A stretch of DNA of 64,000 nt, from assembly GCF_003477525.1 (NCBI RefSeq), contig NZ_QUDO01000007.1, forward strand, positions 50,204 to 114,203, written 5' to 3'. The notes beneath the pieces are model-generated. The model did not search any database. It was not told the origin of the DNA and worked only from the letters and a program-made list of their open reading frames with translations. A program made the translations under genes and the position numbers. The stretch is from Ruminococcus sp. AF41-9. Its GTDB lineage: Bacteria > Bacillota > Clostridia > Lachnospirales > Lachnospiraceae. This document shows positions 8,869-17,284 of this stretch, piece after piece (positions within the stretch are counted from its first letter, which is position 1; the number at the start of each line of letters is the position of its first letter).

Positions 8869-9137
8869 TCTGGACCAGCCTCCTCTCCTAACCATTCATC
8901 AATACGTTTTTCCTGCGCCTCCCTCAATAAAGGGCTTAAATACATTGTCGTTTTCCAGCACATCCGTTTCAGTGCTTTCCTCAGCTGCTCGCGGTCCGCC
9001 AGTTTCAGCATATCTTCATTTGTCTTGACCTTTTTCAGTTTTTCCTCATACATGGTATTGGCTGCGCACAACGCCCATGTGATCAGGCTCCCGGCTCCCA
9101 GCAATGCGCCGGCCACAAATGCTGCTATAATTTCCAT
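8856..9137 (-). CDS. Small single-pass membrane protein
   Basis: 93 residues: one N-terminal membrane segment (IIAAFVAGALLGAGSLITWAL) followed by a basic, helical cytoplasmic part, a layout common among phage genes of unknown role. It overlaps the next gene by about 13 bases. No family recognised. Confidence 0.65.
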   Translation of the reverse strand: MEIIAAFVAGALLGAGSLITWALCAANTMYEEKLKKVKTNEDMLKLADREQLRKALKRMCWKTTMYLSPLLREAQEKRIDEWLGEEAGPEWRE

Positions 9138-9179
9138 GTCGGCCTCCTCTCCGATATGTTCCCGACATAAATGTCGGAA

Positions 9180-9482
9180 TCAATCTATGTCCCAGTTTCT
9201 GCTGTCCCATATCTTTATGCCGTGTACCATTCTCCGGACGGTATAGCACACGCCCCAGCATTTCAATTTATTAAAATACGCCTTTTCTCTCCATGTCAGC
9301 GGCCAGATTCTGCCTTTTAGCAGCGTAACCTCAACAGTACCGCGATTGTTATCAACCATAACCCGCACCCGTTTAAATCCCAGTGCCTCAAAGAAATCTG
9401 TCATATACATGGCTTCCATAGCGCAATCCATTTTTCCCATAATTCTCATGCTCTCCTGCCTGTCCGGGCGGCGTGTTTCCAC
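9180..9482 (-). CDS. Hypothetical phage protein, up to 100 aa
   Basis: Basic protein with a mixed alpha/beta pattern (FKRVRVMVDNNRGTVEVTLLKG). The start is uncertain: the frame opens at 9482, but ATGs at residues 12, 15 and 18 are alternatives near an AGGAG. No family recognised. Confidence 0.5.
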   Translation of the reverse strand: METRRPDRQESMRIMGKMDCAMEAMYMTDFFEALGFKRVRVMVDNNRGTVEVTLLKGRIWPLTWREKAYFNKLKCWGVCYTVRRMVHGIKIWDSRNWDID

Positions 9483-9514
9483 GCTCGCCCATAATATTTA
9501 TTGACTTATCCACA

Positions 9515-10344
9515 CTATCCCAAATTCTTAGGGGGATAACTAAATGGGAAATCCTGCACCAGTTCCCCGGTAAAATAAGGGGCCAGGTTATTTTTCAAAA
9601 ATACCTTGCTACCGTGTGCCTGGGAAAATTCAAGGATATGCTGCACCCATTCTGCTGTGGTATCGTTTTATTTTTCTGCTGGCCAGTCTCAGCTCCGACG
9701 ATAATCCAGGGTGGCGCATAGGTTCCTTTTGTTTCACTCCGTATAACCCACGATGCGCCAAAAGTAAAGTCCTCCTGTATCGGTTCAATGCTTAAAAACC
9801 AGTTATACGTGCCAGGCTCGAACCAGGCATACTGCTGATCTGGTCTTGTTACCGTCGTGCCATACCAGAAATTTCCCTGCTGCGGCAGCTTTCCTGCTTC
9901 TGCCAGCTGTATGTATCTCTGTGGGTTCTTTGTCAGAAACAAATACGTGTGCCATGGTGCGGCTTGCGCCGCCCCGAAAACTCTCCGGATCCATTCATCC
10001 GGTACCCACTCCCCGAACAGATCGCCCATGCTTACCACAAATATAACCGCCGGTTTCTTTTTCTGTGCCGGCATAGGTAGGCAATACTCCCGGAACATAG
10101 GTTCAAACTTTACCGGAAACGGCGTTACTTTTCCGATTTCGTTTTTAAAAGGCTTTTTCAGCACCCAGCGGGTTCCTCTTTCGTCCCACTCTTTTCTCAG
10201 CTGCTCAGATGTTTTGTTGATCAGCACATTACCAGAAAATCTGTTCGCCTGCTTAGCTGCGTAACAATACAGGCAGCCATGCTGACATCCGGTCACGGGA
10301 TTCCATGTGAAATCACACCATTCAATCAGGCTTTTGTTCATCAT
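9515..10344 (-). CDS. DUF5131 (phage Gp37/Gp68) radical-SAM-like protein, frameshifted near its 3' end
   Basis: The N-terminus carries the cysteine pattern TGCQHGCLYCYA typical of DUF5131, which resembles radical-SAM iron-sulfur proteins; role unknown. The uninterrupted frame (to 9595) ends in a non-family tail. In the next frame, from 9658 down to a TAG at 9515-9517, 47 codons give AEWVQHILEF...FLKNNLAPYF, the family's expected C-terminus. One base is therefore missing near 9657-9662. ATG 10344 is chosen, with GAGGAGG upstream. The gene may be genuinely broken or the base may be an assembly error. Confidence 0.75.
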
Positions 10345-10753
10345 GCGTGTTTCCCTCCTCTCTATCTGCAAACATAAATGTTATTTCCGCTCTTTTACTT
10401 TCATAAAGCGGACGGATTGTAATGTTGTACGTGCACCGCGAATTGTCTCTTGTAAACTCAAATGTTTCCGCCAGCGTATTCCCGAAATAAATGCCATACT
10501 CCGTGCACTCGTCCAATTTTAAAATAAAAGGCAGATACTGGACCACTTCTTCTGCATGTTTAAATACGTTTTTATTTATGCGAATGTTTCCACGGTAGTC
10601 TTTATAGATGTACCGGTACAGCTGTGGGAATCCATTTTGCAAACCCTCTTGCACAAAATTCTCAAAGTTTTCCATTGTATTGCAAATTGTTCCCCTTGCT
10701 ATATATTCAATAGTCTTTTTCAGGTCAATCCAGCCGCTTTCATAAATTTTCAT
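10322..10753 (-). CDS. Hypothetical phage protein, 143 aa
   Basis: Starts at ATG 10753 with AGGAGG eight bases upstream and overlaps the DUF5131 gene by 23 bases. Composition is aromatic-rich (YRYIYKDYRGNIRINKN). No domain recognised. Confidence 0.6.
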   Translation of the reverse strand: MKIYESGWIDLKKTIEYIARGTICNTMENFENFVQEGLQNGFPQLYRYIYKDYRGNIRINKNVFKHAEEVVQYLPFILKLDECTEYGIYFGNTLAETFEFTRDNSRCTYNITIRPLYESKRAEITFMFADREEGNTHDEQKPD

Positions 10754-10766
10754 TGTCTTGCCCTCC

Positions 10767-10937
10767 TCACTTGCATTTTATCTTTTCCAGGATCCGCTGC
10801 CTCAGTGATTCATTGCTTTCAAACAGTCGTGGCTTTACCCCAAAAATGTACGCATGTTTTTTTAAGATTCTTCTCTGCAGGCGCCAGGCTGTCCACTTGC
10901 TGGGTTTCTTAAAGATTATTATCTCTTTTTCATCCAT
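10767..10937 (-). CDS. Small basic phage protein, 56 aa
   Basis: ATG 10937 has GGAGG eight bases upstream and lies inside the end of the preceding gene. The product (MDEKEIIIFKKPSKWTAWRLQRR...) is strongly basic and may bind nucleic acid; unrecognised. Confidence 0.5.
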   Translation of the reverse strand: MDEKEIIIFKKPSKWTAWRLQRRILKKHAYIFGVKPRLFESNESLRQRILEKIKCK

Positions 10938-11253
10938 TGTCTTGTCCTCCATATCCCAGGTTTCCGGCTATCTTGTCCACGTCGTCGCGGGCTTTCTGGC
11001 TTTTCTCATAGTCCTCAAATCTTTCCAGGTCCATTTCCTGCCGCTCCGGATTGAAAGTTATATGTAAAAATGTCTTGCAGCCCAGGCAGGCACCGTGGCC
11101 GGTATTGATTCCCATCTCCATTGCCAGGCTTTTGCAGATCCAGTTTTCTTTACCACACACCGGGCAAATTCCTTTATATCTCTTTCTTGTGTCCTTTGGT
11201 TCATGGCTTTCTGTGTCCTGTGCCATGCGATCAATAATTTCTCCCATACTCAA
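10930..11253 (-). CDS. Zinc-ribbon phage protein
   Basis: About 107 residues with a four-cysteine zinc ribbon, CPVCGKENW...CLGCK (about 30-60), then a helical acidic C-terminus. Start is TTG 11253 (AAGGAG six bases upstream) or ATG 11247. Probably nucleic-acid or protein binding; exact role unknown. Confidence 0.6.
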   Translation of the reverse strand: MSMGEIIDRMAQDTESHEPKDTRKRYKGICPVCGKENWICKSLAMEMGINTGHGACLGCKTFLHITFNPERQEMDLERFEDYEKSQKARDDVDKIAGNLGYGGQDNG

Positions 11254-11329
11254 CTGCTGCTCCTTTCCCAGGCAGCTTGCGCTGCCTGTGTCTTATTGTG
11301 TGATATATTTTGGATTTTAGAATAGCACC

Positions 11330-11551
11330 CTATCTGTATTCTTTGCCGGTTCCTTTGTCTCTCAGTGTGATCCGGCCTACAACCTCAAAACCAGCAAGCT
11401 CAGCTGTTTGCTTCATTACCGGTATAAGATCATTTATTTTTGCCATGCGTTCAGCTTCTCGCTGTTTTTCTTCCCTGCGCATGTTCCCCCAGGCTCCTCC
11501 GAATGTTGGATCTGGATAGCCCTCTGCGTTTCTGCTCACTTTTTCGCCCAT
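11330..11551 (-). CDS. Hypothetical phage protein, 73 aa
   Basis: ATG 11551 follows GAGGG at seven bases. Helical charged N-terminal half, then GFEVVGRITLRDKGTGKEYR, a beta-hairpin-like end. Unrecognised small early-operon protein. Confidence 0.5.
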   Translation of the reverse strand: MGEKVSRNAEGYPDPTFGGAWGNMRREEKQREAERMAKINDLIPVMKQTAELAGFEVVGRITLRDKGTGKEYR

Positions 11552-11564
11552 TTTTATACCCTCT

Positions 11565-11888
11565 CTACGGTCTGCGTAATACTAATGTCATTTCATTATT
11601 TTGATACGTCGCTTCACTTGCGGGTGTATGTATCTCTCGTAACTTAATGTGGATTATTTTCGTATCGTGCTTTATTTCCCAAAAAGGGTTTATTATTCCC
11701 TTTTGTTTCGTCAATGGCATTTCTGAATATTCCATAAAAGCATCCTCCACAATAAAAAGTCTTAGCCCTACGGATATTGCTGGCCTTGTTTTTTCCGTTC
11801 TGAACAACTCACAAATAGTCTCTTCCGGCATATTCATAAGCATCGGCAACGATATTATAACGTCTTTTGATTCTTGACTTTCTTCCAT
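11565..11888 (-). CDS. Hypothetical phage protein, 107 aa
   Basis: Starts at ATG 11888, overlapping the stop of the gene upstream (TAATG). Mixed composition, no motif or membrane segment. The local sequence is more AT-rich than its neighbours, suggesting a separately acquired gene. Confidence 0.5.
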   Translation of the reverse strand: MEESQESKDVIISLPMLMNMPEETICELFRTEKTRPAISVGLRLFIVEDAFMEYSEMPLTKQKGIINPFWEIKHDTKIIHIKLREIHTPASEATYQNNEMTLVLRRP

Positions 11889-12247
11889 TACTCTTTTACC
11901 TCCACCAGGTTTATCTTTGTTTCTTCCACCAGTTTGTCCCGGAGACTCTTAATCGTGTGCTTGCCGTCCTCGAATTCTTTCAACAAGTTCATGCAGCCAT
12001 CATAATAATTTTCCAGGCGCTGTTTTCCCCATCCTTTCTGCTCATGCAGGTATGTCATGCCGAACAGGAGAAGCATGTCCAGAGCAGTCTCCGCTCGCTG
12101 CTTTTCCTTGCCTTTCTCAATCTCCTGCACTCTCCGGACGGCTTCGTTGGCCGTTTTCTGTTTCAATTCATAAATACGATCCGGCGTCATGCGGATACTT
12201 TCTTTTCTCTCTTGTCGTTCCTTGGCTCTGCGTTCTTTTCTTCCCAT
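11888..12247 (-). CDS. Hypothetical helical phage protein, 119 aa
   Basis: ATG 12247 with AGGAGG upstream. A very basic N-terminus (MGRKERRAKERQERKE) is followed by long amphipathic helices. Could be a nucleic-acid-associated or assembly protein; no family recognised. Confidence 0.55.
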   Translation of the reverse strand: MGRKERRAKERQERKESIRMTPDRIYELKQKTANEAVRRVQEIEKGKEKQRAETALDMLLLFGMTYLHEQKGWGKQRLENYYDGCMNLLKEFEDGKHTIKSLRDKLVEETKINLVEVKE

Positions 12248-12256
12248 AGCTGCCTC

Positions 12257-12520
12257 CTACTCTACCAGGTGGCTTACATCCTCAATATTCAGGATGTTTG
12301 CGTCGTGCAATACCAGGCTGTCGCCAATTTTCTCCGGAGTGCCGTAATACTCAACAATTTCTTTGCGGCTCCGGTCATAGACCAGCACGTTTTTTGGTAA
12401 TCTGCTCAGCTCCTCTACCTGCTTTTGCAGGCTCAGGCACATTAGGCCTGCGCTGATCAGTGCAACGCTGATCACAATCGTCCAGACTGCTTTTAATATT
12501 CCCGCTGCCTTTTTTCTCAT
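12257..12520 (-). CDS. Small N-terminally anchored membrane protein
   Basis: 87 residues with a basic N-terminus and one hydrophobic segment (VWTIVISVALISAGLMCL), then a short soluble domain. A signal anchor is likely, placing the C-terminal part outside or at the membrane. Role unknown. Confidence 0.55.
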   Translation of the reverse strand: MRKKAAGILKAVWTIVISVALISAGLMCLSLQKQVEELSRLPKNVLVYDRSRKEIVEYYGTPEKIGDSLVLHDANILNIEDVSHLVE

Positions 12521-12538
12521 GCTCGCTGCTCCTTTCTG

Positions 12539-12808
12539 TTAGAGCCAGGCTTCCACAATTTGCAGGCTGTCCTGTTCTATCCGATTTACGATCCGCATCC
12601 GCTCCGGCTTTGCCTCTCTTATGTCCTCTAATGTGTCCGCCAGGGCTATCAGGTGCGTACTTTTCCGGCCATCAAACAGGCGTGCCACAAAAAGACCCGG
12701 ATAGTCTTTCGGATCTTCATACACGACTATCATAGGCGCCCCCTGTGGCATCACTGCCCGGATTAATCTCATGTTAAATTGTGTTATTACCTGGTCCTCT
12801 GTTCTCAT
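12539..12808 (-). CDS. Hypothetical phage protein, 89 aa
   Basis: ATG 12808 lies inside the end of recU, with GGAGGAG upstream. Compact alpha/beta pattern (APMIVVYEDPKDYPGLFVARLFDG). Unrecognised. Confidence 0.5.
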   Translation of the reverse strand: MRTEDQVITQFNMRLIRAVMPQGAPMIVVYEDPKDYPGLFVARLFDGRKSTHLIALADTLEDIREAKPERMRIVNRIEQDSLQIVEAWL

Positions 12809-13424
12809 TTTTCGTTTCTCCTCCTGCTATTTTGTCAATTATTTGCAGGTACTGGAGGCCATAAAAACCGCCTGTATCAACTTCCCAGTCTGGAAGCAAA
12901 TCTTCTGCCTTTGCGCTGGCTGTTCCCGGTGTCTCCCAGGTCCACCCATACTGCTGCACAATGGCAATTTCTTTTTGCTTTGTTTTCTTGTGTCTCTCCC
13001 AACAATCGCGAGCTGCTTTCCAGAAGCTCCACGGCACCATAAAAAACCGATTCATGCCAAAACTTACGGCCACAAAAGCAAGTTGCCTGCCCTCTCCATC
13101 CATCCATGCGTCTAAATACTCCGCCTGGTGGTCCTGGACGGCAGAGAAATCAATTCTGTTGCCGCTGGTGTGTTTTGCTTCGACCGCTACCGGAATATCG
13201 CGGAAACGGCCTAAATAATCCACACAACTCTTACGATCTACCTTACAGCTTGCAACTTGGCCATGCGCCCCGCGGAGCGGTATAAACTCCGTGGGGACCT
13301 TGTGCATGACTGCTATGCCTTTAGCCTGGTATTTTTCGTTTGCAAAATTGATAAAATCCTCAAATGGTTTGCCGAGGTTCGCTTTGCTGGCGTCCCTCCT
13401 GTATGTACCAGAATCCCATGCCAT
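12774..13424 (-). CDS. recU: RecU-type Holliday junction resolvase
   Basis: 216 residues with the RecU signature: NLGKPFEDFIN near the start (about 16-25), then DYLGRFRDIPVAVEAKHT, whose D69, E82 and K84 form the PD-(D/E)XK active site, and Q100 shortly after. It cuts four-way junctions made during phage recombination and replication, and would work with the RecT and Rad50-like module encoded upstream. AGGAGG precedes the ATG. Confidence 0.9.
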   Translation of the reverse strand: MAWDSGTYRRDASKANLGKPFEDFINFANEKYQAKGIAVMHKVPTEFIPLRGAHGQVASCKVDRKSCVDYLGRFRDIPVAVEAKHTSGNRIDFSAVQDHQAEYLDAWMDGEGRQLAFVAVSFGMNRFFMVPWSFWKAARDCWERHKKTKQKEIAIVQQYGWTWETPGTASAKAEDLLPDWEVDTGGFYGLQYLQIIDKIAGGETKNENRGPGNNTI

Positions 13425-13427
13425 GGA

Positions 13428-13847
13428 TCACGCCTCCTTTTCTGCGAAATCGTCCGGCATTGTGTCCAGGATTCTCTTTAATTTAAAAATTGTACCGTTG
13501 CCGATTCCATTGCCGGATCCGGTCTTTTTTTTCAGCTCCTGGAGGAATCGCTCAACCGCTGCTTTTCCTCCGGTGCTTTTGCCCTTAATGGCCTTTACTG
13601 CATTTTCTGCATTTTTTCTGGCCTCTGCTTCCGCTTTGTTGGCTTTTGCTTTGTACTTAGCGACCTCCGCCTCCAACTCTTCGATTTCTGCCTTATGTAC
13701 GGCCTCCTGGTCTTTAGCTGGCCCCGCCTGTTCTTTCTGGTTATTCACATAATCAACCAGCTGCTGGTCTGTCATTTTACGGAGCTTAGTGGCTTCCCTG
13801 TGCGTTTCTCGCTCCTGCTGTGTCATTCTACAACTCTGTTTTTTCAT
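13428..13847 (-). CDS. Coiled-coil phage protein
   Basis: About 139 residues from ATG 13847 (GGGAG seven bases upstream). The central 70 residues are Ala/Lys/Glu-rich with clear heptads, predicting a coiled coil. The C-terminus contains a Gly/Asn-rich turn. It sits directly upstream of recU; function unknown. Confidence 0.6.
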   Translation of the reverse strand: MKKQSCRMTQQERETHREATKLRKMTDQQLVDYVNNQKEQAGPAKDQEAVHKAEIEELEAEVAKYKAKANKAEAEARKNAENAVKAIKGKSTGGKAAVERFLQELKKKTGSGNGIGNGTIFKLKRILDTMPDDFAEKEA

Positions 13848-14103
13848 GTTCTTTCTCCCTCTGGCTTTTTTCATAACATTTATCACACGCGAACCGGTTT
13901 CCTTTTCCGGATACGCTGATCACAATCGGTATTCTGTTCATGGCCAAATGCCGGCCACAAATGAAACAGGTTTTAAACCCCTGTGTGGGAATCCCCAGGC
14001 GTTCGCGCTGCTGTATAAATTCGCCCACGGTACAGTCAAACGCGTCCGGGAAAAATTCCACGTTGTATGTACGTTTTACTGTTACTGTCTTTGTGCATTC
14101 CAT
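13828..14103 (-). CDS. Small zinc-finger phage protein
   Basis: 91 residues containing CFICGRHL...CDKCY (about 46-77), a treble-clef or zinc-ribbon pattern. Overlaps the next gene by 20 bases. Likely DNA- or protein-binding; unrecognised beyond the cysteines. Confidence 0.6.
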   Translation of the reverse strand: MECTKTVTVKRTYNVEFFPDAFDCTVGEFIQQRERLGIPTQGFKTCFICGRHLAMNRIPIVISVSGKGNRFACDKCYEKSQREKEHEKTEL

Positions 14104-14106
14104 AAC

Positions 14107-14367
14107 TCAGACCTCCCTTTTCCCTTTCGGGTGCTTCCGGCCAGTCTGGCCTTTTGGCCGCCTCTTGCATTTTCTTTTCTTATCCAGCGGGTAATATATG
14201 CTGCACCTGCAATTTATGTGTTCCGGTGGTTTTAGCCATTCCTCCGCCCGGTCCGGTTCATCCTCTGGCCGCTTTTTCTTGCTTCCTGCATCCAAAAGTA
14301 GCAACGCCCCGCATATGATCAGAACAGCCAGGGCGGCCAGTTCTAAAATAAAAATTATTGTTGTCAA
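14107..14367 (-). CDS. Small single-pass membrane protein with basic tail
   Basis: TTG start at 14367 with AGGAGG eight bases upstream. N-terminal membrane segment (IIFILELAALAVLIICGALLLL), then a very basic C-terminus rich in Lys/Arg. Role unknown. Confidence 0.5.
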   Translation of the reverse strand: MTTIIFILELAALAVLIICGALLLLDAGSKKKRPEDEPDRAEEWLKPPEHINCRCSIYYPLDKKRKCKRRPKGQTGRKHPKGKREV

Positions 14368-14380
14368 TAGTTCTTCCTCC

Positions 14381-14929
14381 TCAATGTCCGCTCCGCAACA
14401 TGCAAAACAGCAGTTCTGTCATTGATCTGCGCCGCGGTCCTGGCCTGCACGGTAAAATAACCGCCAGTTTCCAGTTCTGCGTGTTGCTATCTAATGGGGT
14501 CGGATCCTCAAACTCCTCTGTTGCTTTTCGCCATTCCGGTATAGCAACCATTATGCCGAAATAGCTGGAAGATTCTGGGAAACACTCTTGCAAATGCTTG
14601 TGAAACTTGCTGCCTCTTAAATCTGGCAAAATGTCTTTGTAGCACTCCATTGTTGTTACAATATAGTTTTTCTCTCCCAGGAAGTTCAGCCCGTTCCCGC
14701 TGTAAACATCTTCCTTGCAGCTCTTTACCTCGTAACAGGTAAATATGCCTTTTTCTATTCCGGATATGGACATCTGGTCCCCTGGCGAAAACTGCATAAA
14801 ATCAACCCGTTTCCCCTTTGCGCTCCACGGATCCACACTTACCTCACTGGCCCAGTGGTTTCCAAACTTGGAAAAATACTGGCCGATCAGTAGCTGGCCG
14901 AGAAACTTTGTTGTTTCTGCTCTGGTCAT
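14381..14929 (-). CDS. Putative PD-(D/E)XK nuclease
   Basis: 182 residues. RVDFMQF (about 41-47) and CYEVKSCKEDVY (about 65-76) provide the D...ExK pattern of the restriction-endonuclease-like fold. It lies among recombination and replication genes, so a role in phage DNA processing or degradation of host DNA is plausible. The specific family was not identified. Confidence 0.6.
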   Translation of the reverse strand: MTRAETTKFLGQLLIGQYFSKFGNHWASEVSVDPWSAKGKRVDFMQFSPGDQMSISGIEKGIFTCYEVKSCKEDVYSGNGLNFLGEKNYIVTTMECYKDILPDLRGSKFHKHLQECFPESSSYFGIMVAIPEWRKATEEFEDPTPLDSNTQNWKLAVILPCRPGPRRRSMTELLFCMLRSGH

Positions 14930-15126
14930 TCTCCTGCCCCCTGTCCTCTGCTCCGGATCCCGACGCTGCCATTGTACCCGGCTGCGCTCAGGTCCTTTTT
15001 CATTGCTTTAAACTCTTTTTCTACTACTGCGCCGGTCTTTGTGGTGGTTAGCATTACAACACCGTCAATCAGCTCAGCGTCTTTTCCCTGCTCTTTCAGG
15101 TATCTCACAGCCTCGATTTTGTTCAT
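14926..15126 (-). CDS. Hypothetical phage protein, 66 aa
   Basis: ATG 15126 is chosen, with AGGAGG eight bases upstream, over a GTG nine bases further out. The stop overlaps the nuclease start. Short alpha/beta protein (MNKIEAVRYLKEQGKDAEL...), unrecognised. Confidence 0.5.
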   Translation of the reverse strand: MNKIEAVRYLKEQGKDAELIDGVVMLTTTKTGAVVEKEFKAMKKDLSAAGYNGSVGIRSRGQGAGE

Positions 15127-15138
15127 CTGCCACACCTC

Positions 15139-15417
15139 CTACCATTCAAGCGAATCAAAGTTTTTACTCAACTTTTCCTGCTGTCTGTCTAATTTTTCAA
15201 AGTTTTCCTGCTGCTGCATAAATTCTCGTAAACTTTTCGGTTTTTGTCCGGATGTGCTTTGTTCCATTTTTTTGAGCAGCCTGTCGCTTTTCTCTTCAAA
15301 CAGTGCCACACATAAGTTTCTTGTCGCTCTTTCATTCAGACATTTCTTGCAAAAAAGCGCGTCCAGGATTTCCTCTTTGGTAAATGTCTTTACAAATTCC
15401 TCTGCTTTCAAACTCAC
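15139..15417 (-). CDS. Hypothetical helical phage protein, 92 aa
   Basis: GTG start at 15417 overlapping the previous stop. Contains FCKKCLNERATRNLC and a Gln/Lys-rich helical C-terminus. Unrecognised. Confidence 0.5.
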   Translation of the reverse strand: MSLKAEEFVKTFTKEEILDALFCKKCLNERATRNLCVALFEEKSDRLLKKMEQSTSGQKPKSLREFMQQQENFEKLDRQQEKLSKNFDSLEW

Positions 15418-15869
15418 ACCACCCTCATGAATCTTTCCCTAATCCTGTCCGCCCATGCGTTACTATTAGTTCCTGCCTTTTCTTGCTTTTGTATTTTCTT
15501 GGCTTCTAGTCTTTGCATGACCTTGTATGTAATGTTCTCGCACTCCCATTTCTTGGTAATTTCATCTTTAAGTTTTTCCGCATTTTTGTTTTGTTCAAGG
15601 ATTGCGTATTCATAATATTGGAGTCGTATAACAACCCCGTCCATTCCGACTGCGTCAATATATCCTGTCCCAATGTTGTGGAGATAGTCCCTGCTTATTT
15701 GTCCCTCTTCGTACATTTCTAAAAATCGTGGTTCTAAATATGTGTTTAACACAAGCATTGGGTTAAATTCATCATTCGGTGTTACAACATCCCCGCATTC
15801 CGCGTGCTTTTTATCTTGTGTTCTTGTAATAATTCTCGGAATGTATTCCGTTATTTCCCTATCTATCAC
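15414..15869 (-). CDS. Hypothetical phage protein, 151 aa
   Basis: GTG start at 15869 with GGAGG six bases upstream, inside the end of the RNase HI gene. Alpha/beta N-terminal two thirds and a basic helical C-terminus. No motif recognised. Confidence 0.5.
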   Translation of the reverse strand: MIDREITEYIPRIITRTQDKKHAECGDVVTPNDEFNPMLVLNTYLEPRFLEMYEEGQISRDYLHNIGTGYIDAVGMDGVVIRLQYYEYAILEQNKNAEKLKDEITKKWECENITYKVMQRLEAKKIQKQEKAGTNSNAWADRIRERFMRVV

Positions 15870-16290
15870 TCTGCGCCTCCAATATCTTCCGGGATTCTGC
15901 CACCGCCTGGCGATCTACATCATTGTTGTGTTTGTTCTTGTCGTGGCCCTTTACCCATATAAACCGGATGCTTGCAAATTTCTGACGTTCCCTCATAAGT
16001 TTCCGCCATAGGTCTCGGTTTTTCTTCATGGCAAAACGCCCGTTCATGGTTTCCACCACATAGTTGCTATCTGAATACACCTCAACCGGTATCGTTTTAT
16101 CAGTTATGCTTTTCATAGCTTCCAAAACCGCCTGCATTTCCATACGGTTGTTAGTTTCTCCTATCGCTCCGCCGGACTTCATGCGAGCCTGGCCTTTATA
16201 CATCAGCTTGCAGGCCCAACCGCATCCGGAACCAGGGCGACCGTTGCTCAGGGCGGAGCCGTCGGTGTAAACGGTTATTTTATCGCTCAT
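15859..16290 (-). CDS. rnhA: Ribonuclease HI
   Basis: 143 residues from ATG 16290. The four catalytic acids are visible: D10 (VYTDGSAL), E51 (NNRMEMQAV), D74 (VYSDSNYV) and an Asp in NNDVDRQA, plus the conserved KGHDKNKHN loop. It removes RNA from RNA-DNA hybrids, here probably primers or R-loops during phage replication. An upstream in-frame start at 16323 lacks a good ribosome site. Confidence 0.93.
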   Translation of the reverse strand: MSDKITVYTDGSALSNGRPGSGCGWACKLMYKGQARMKSGGAIGETNNRMEMQAVLEAMKSITDKTIPVEVYSDSNYVVETMNGRFAMKKNRDLWRKLMRERQKFASIRFIWVKGHDKNKHNNDVDRQAVAESRKILEAQSDR

Positions 16291-16745
16291 TCTTCTCCTT
16301 TTTCTCTGAATGTTTGTTCCCACTCTTCACTCAGTTTTTCCATAACTTCGTTTAAATCAATCCCCAGGGGGACTGTTATTTTCATGTCAACCATATATCC
16401 CGCCAGTCCTCTGCCTCGTTTCTCTTGGCAATACTTGTTTCTGCTTCGATAAACATAGCTTTGAAACGCTTCGTAAAATCTGACCGCCCGTTCCAGATCT
16501 TTTTCCTGCTGGGTGGCTTCTCGGTATTTCAAGTCAACCGCCAGATGTTTTGAATAACCATCAGTAAAAACGCTCTTATCAAGTTGTAAATAATACGGTT
16601 TTTCATATTCCATAGAGTTAATAAATTCCTCAAAAACTTCGCGTTTGGCATATTTTTCTCTTAACTCAATAATATTTACGCCATCTTTCATAGCTTCCAG
16701 TGCTTGATCACAATTAACTTTTTCCGTACATCTATACCGTTTCAT
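16287..16745 (-). CDS. Hypothetical phage protein, 152 aa
   Basis: ATG 16745 with GGTGGAGG upstream; ATGA overlap with the RNase HI start. Charged, mixed secondary structure; no family recognised. Confidence 0.5.
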   Translation of the reverse strand: MKRYRCTEKVNCDQALEAMKDGVNIIELREKYAKREVFEEFINSMEYEKPYYLQLDKSVFTDGYSKHLAVDLKYREATQQEKDLERAVRFYEAFQSYVYRSRNKYCQEKRGRGLAGYMVDMKITVPLGIDLNEVMEKLSEEWEQTFREKGEE

Positions 16746-16995
16746 TGTCCTCCACCTCTCCGACTCCGTCTGCATACTGTTCGAGCTCGTCTCTCATTCC
16801 CAGGCGCTGCACCGCGGCCACCAGGCCGTATACCAGGCGTACCAGGTCAAGCGGTTTCACGTTCAGCATTTCAACTGATAAATCGTCGCTGCCCTTTTCC
16901 AGGTCCACGCAACACCCGCTTTGAATTTCCTTTGTGCTGCCGTCGCTGTATCTCACTGTAATGCCGGTAATATCACGGCTCTTTTCTTCTCCCAT
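16732..16995 (-). CDS. Hypothetical phage protein, 87 aa
   Basis: ATG 16995 preceded by AAGGAG. Beta-rich N-terminus (GITVRYSDGSTKEIQSG) and a helical middle. Unrecognised; overlaps the next gene by 14 bases. Confidence 0.5.
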   Translation of the reverse strand: MGEEKSRDITGITVRYSDGSTKEIQSGCCVDLEKGSDDLSVEMLNVKPLDLVRLVYGLVAAVQRLGMRDELEQYADGVGEVEDNETV

Positions 16996-17000
16996 GGCTC

Positions 17001-17120
17001 TCACTCCTTAATTTTCTCGTTGACCCATTCCATCAGGTCACACAACTTTTTCAGCAACCAGGTGTTGCTACGCTTTCTGTACTGTTCAATTTTCTTTCTG
17101 TTTTTCTCGTATTCTGTCAC
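17001..17120 (-). CDS. Very small basic phage protein, 39 aa
   Basis: GTG 17120 with GGGAGG eight bases upstream encodes MTEYEKNRKKIEQYRKRSNTW... to a TGA at 17001. Its own AAGGAG end serves as ribosome site of the following gene. Tight packing supports it as real; function unknown. Confidence 0.5.
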   Translation of the reverse strand: MTEYEKNRKKIEQYRKRSNTWLLKKLCDLMEWVNEKIKE

Positions 17121-17122
17121 TT

Positions 17123-17284
17123 TTATGCCTCCCTAACATCCCACACGACCATGCCGGTGTTCTCAACGCTATGGTTCAGTATGTCCTCGTCATCCATAAC
17201 GGCTGCTTTTTCTTCTGCTTCTTTCTTGCTGTCCGCTTCCACCTCGATCTTGTGAAACTCAGCAAACTCAACTTTATATTTCAT
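17123..17284 (-). CDS. Small phage protein, 53 aa
   Basis: ATG 17284 overlaps the preceding TGA (ATGA). Encodes MKYKVEFAEFHKIEVEADSK... ending VVWDVREA, a pattern resembling short beta-alpha-beta phage proteins. Its stop precedes the next GTG by two bases. Unrecognised. Confidence 0.55.
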   Translation of the reverse strand: MKYKVEFAEFHKIEVEADSKKEAEEKAAVMDDEDILNHSVENTGMVVWDVREA

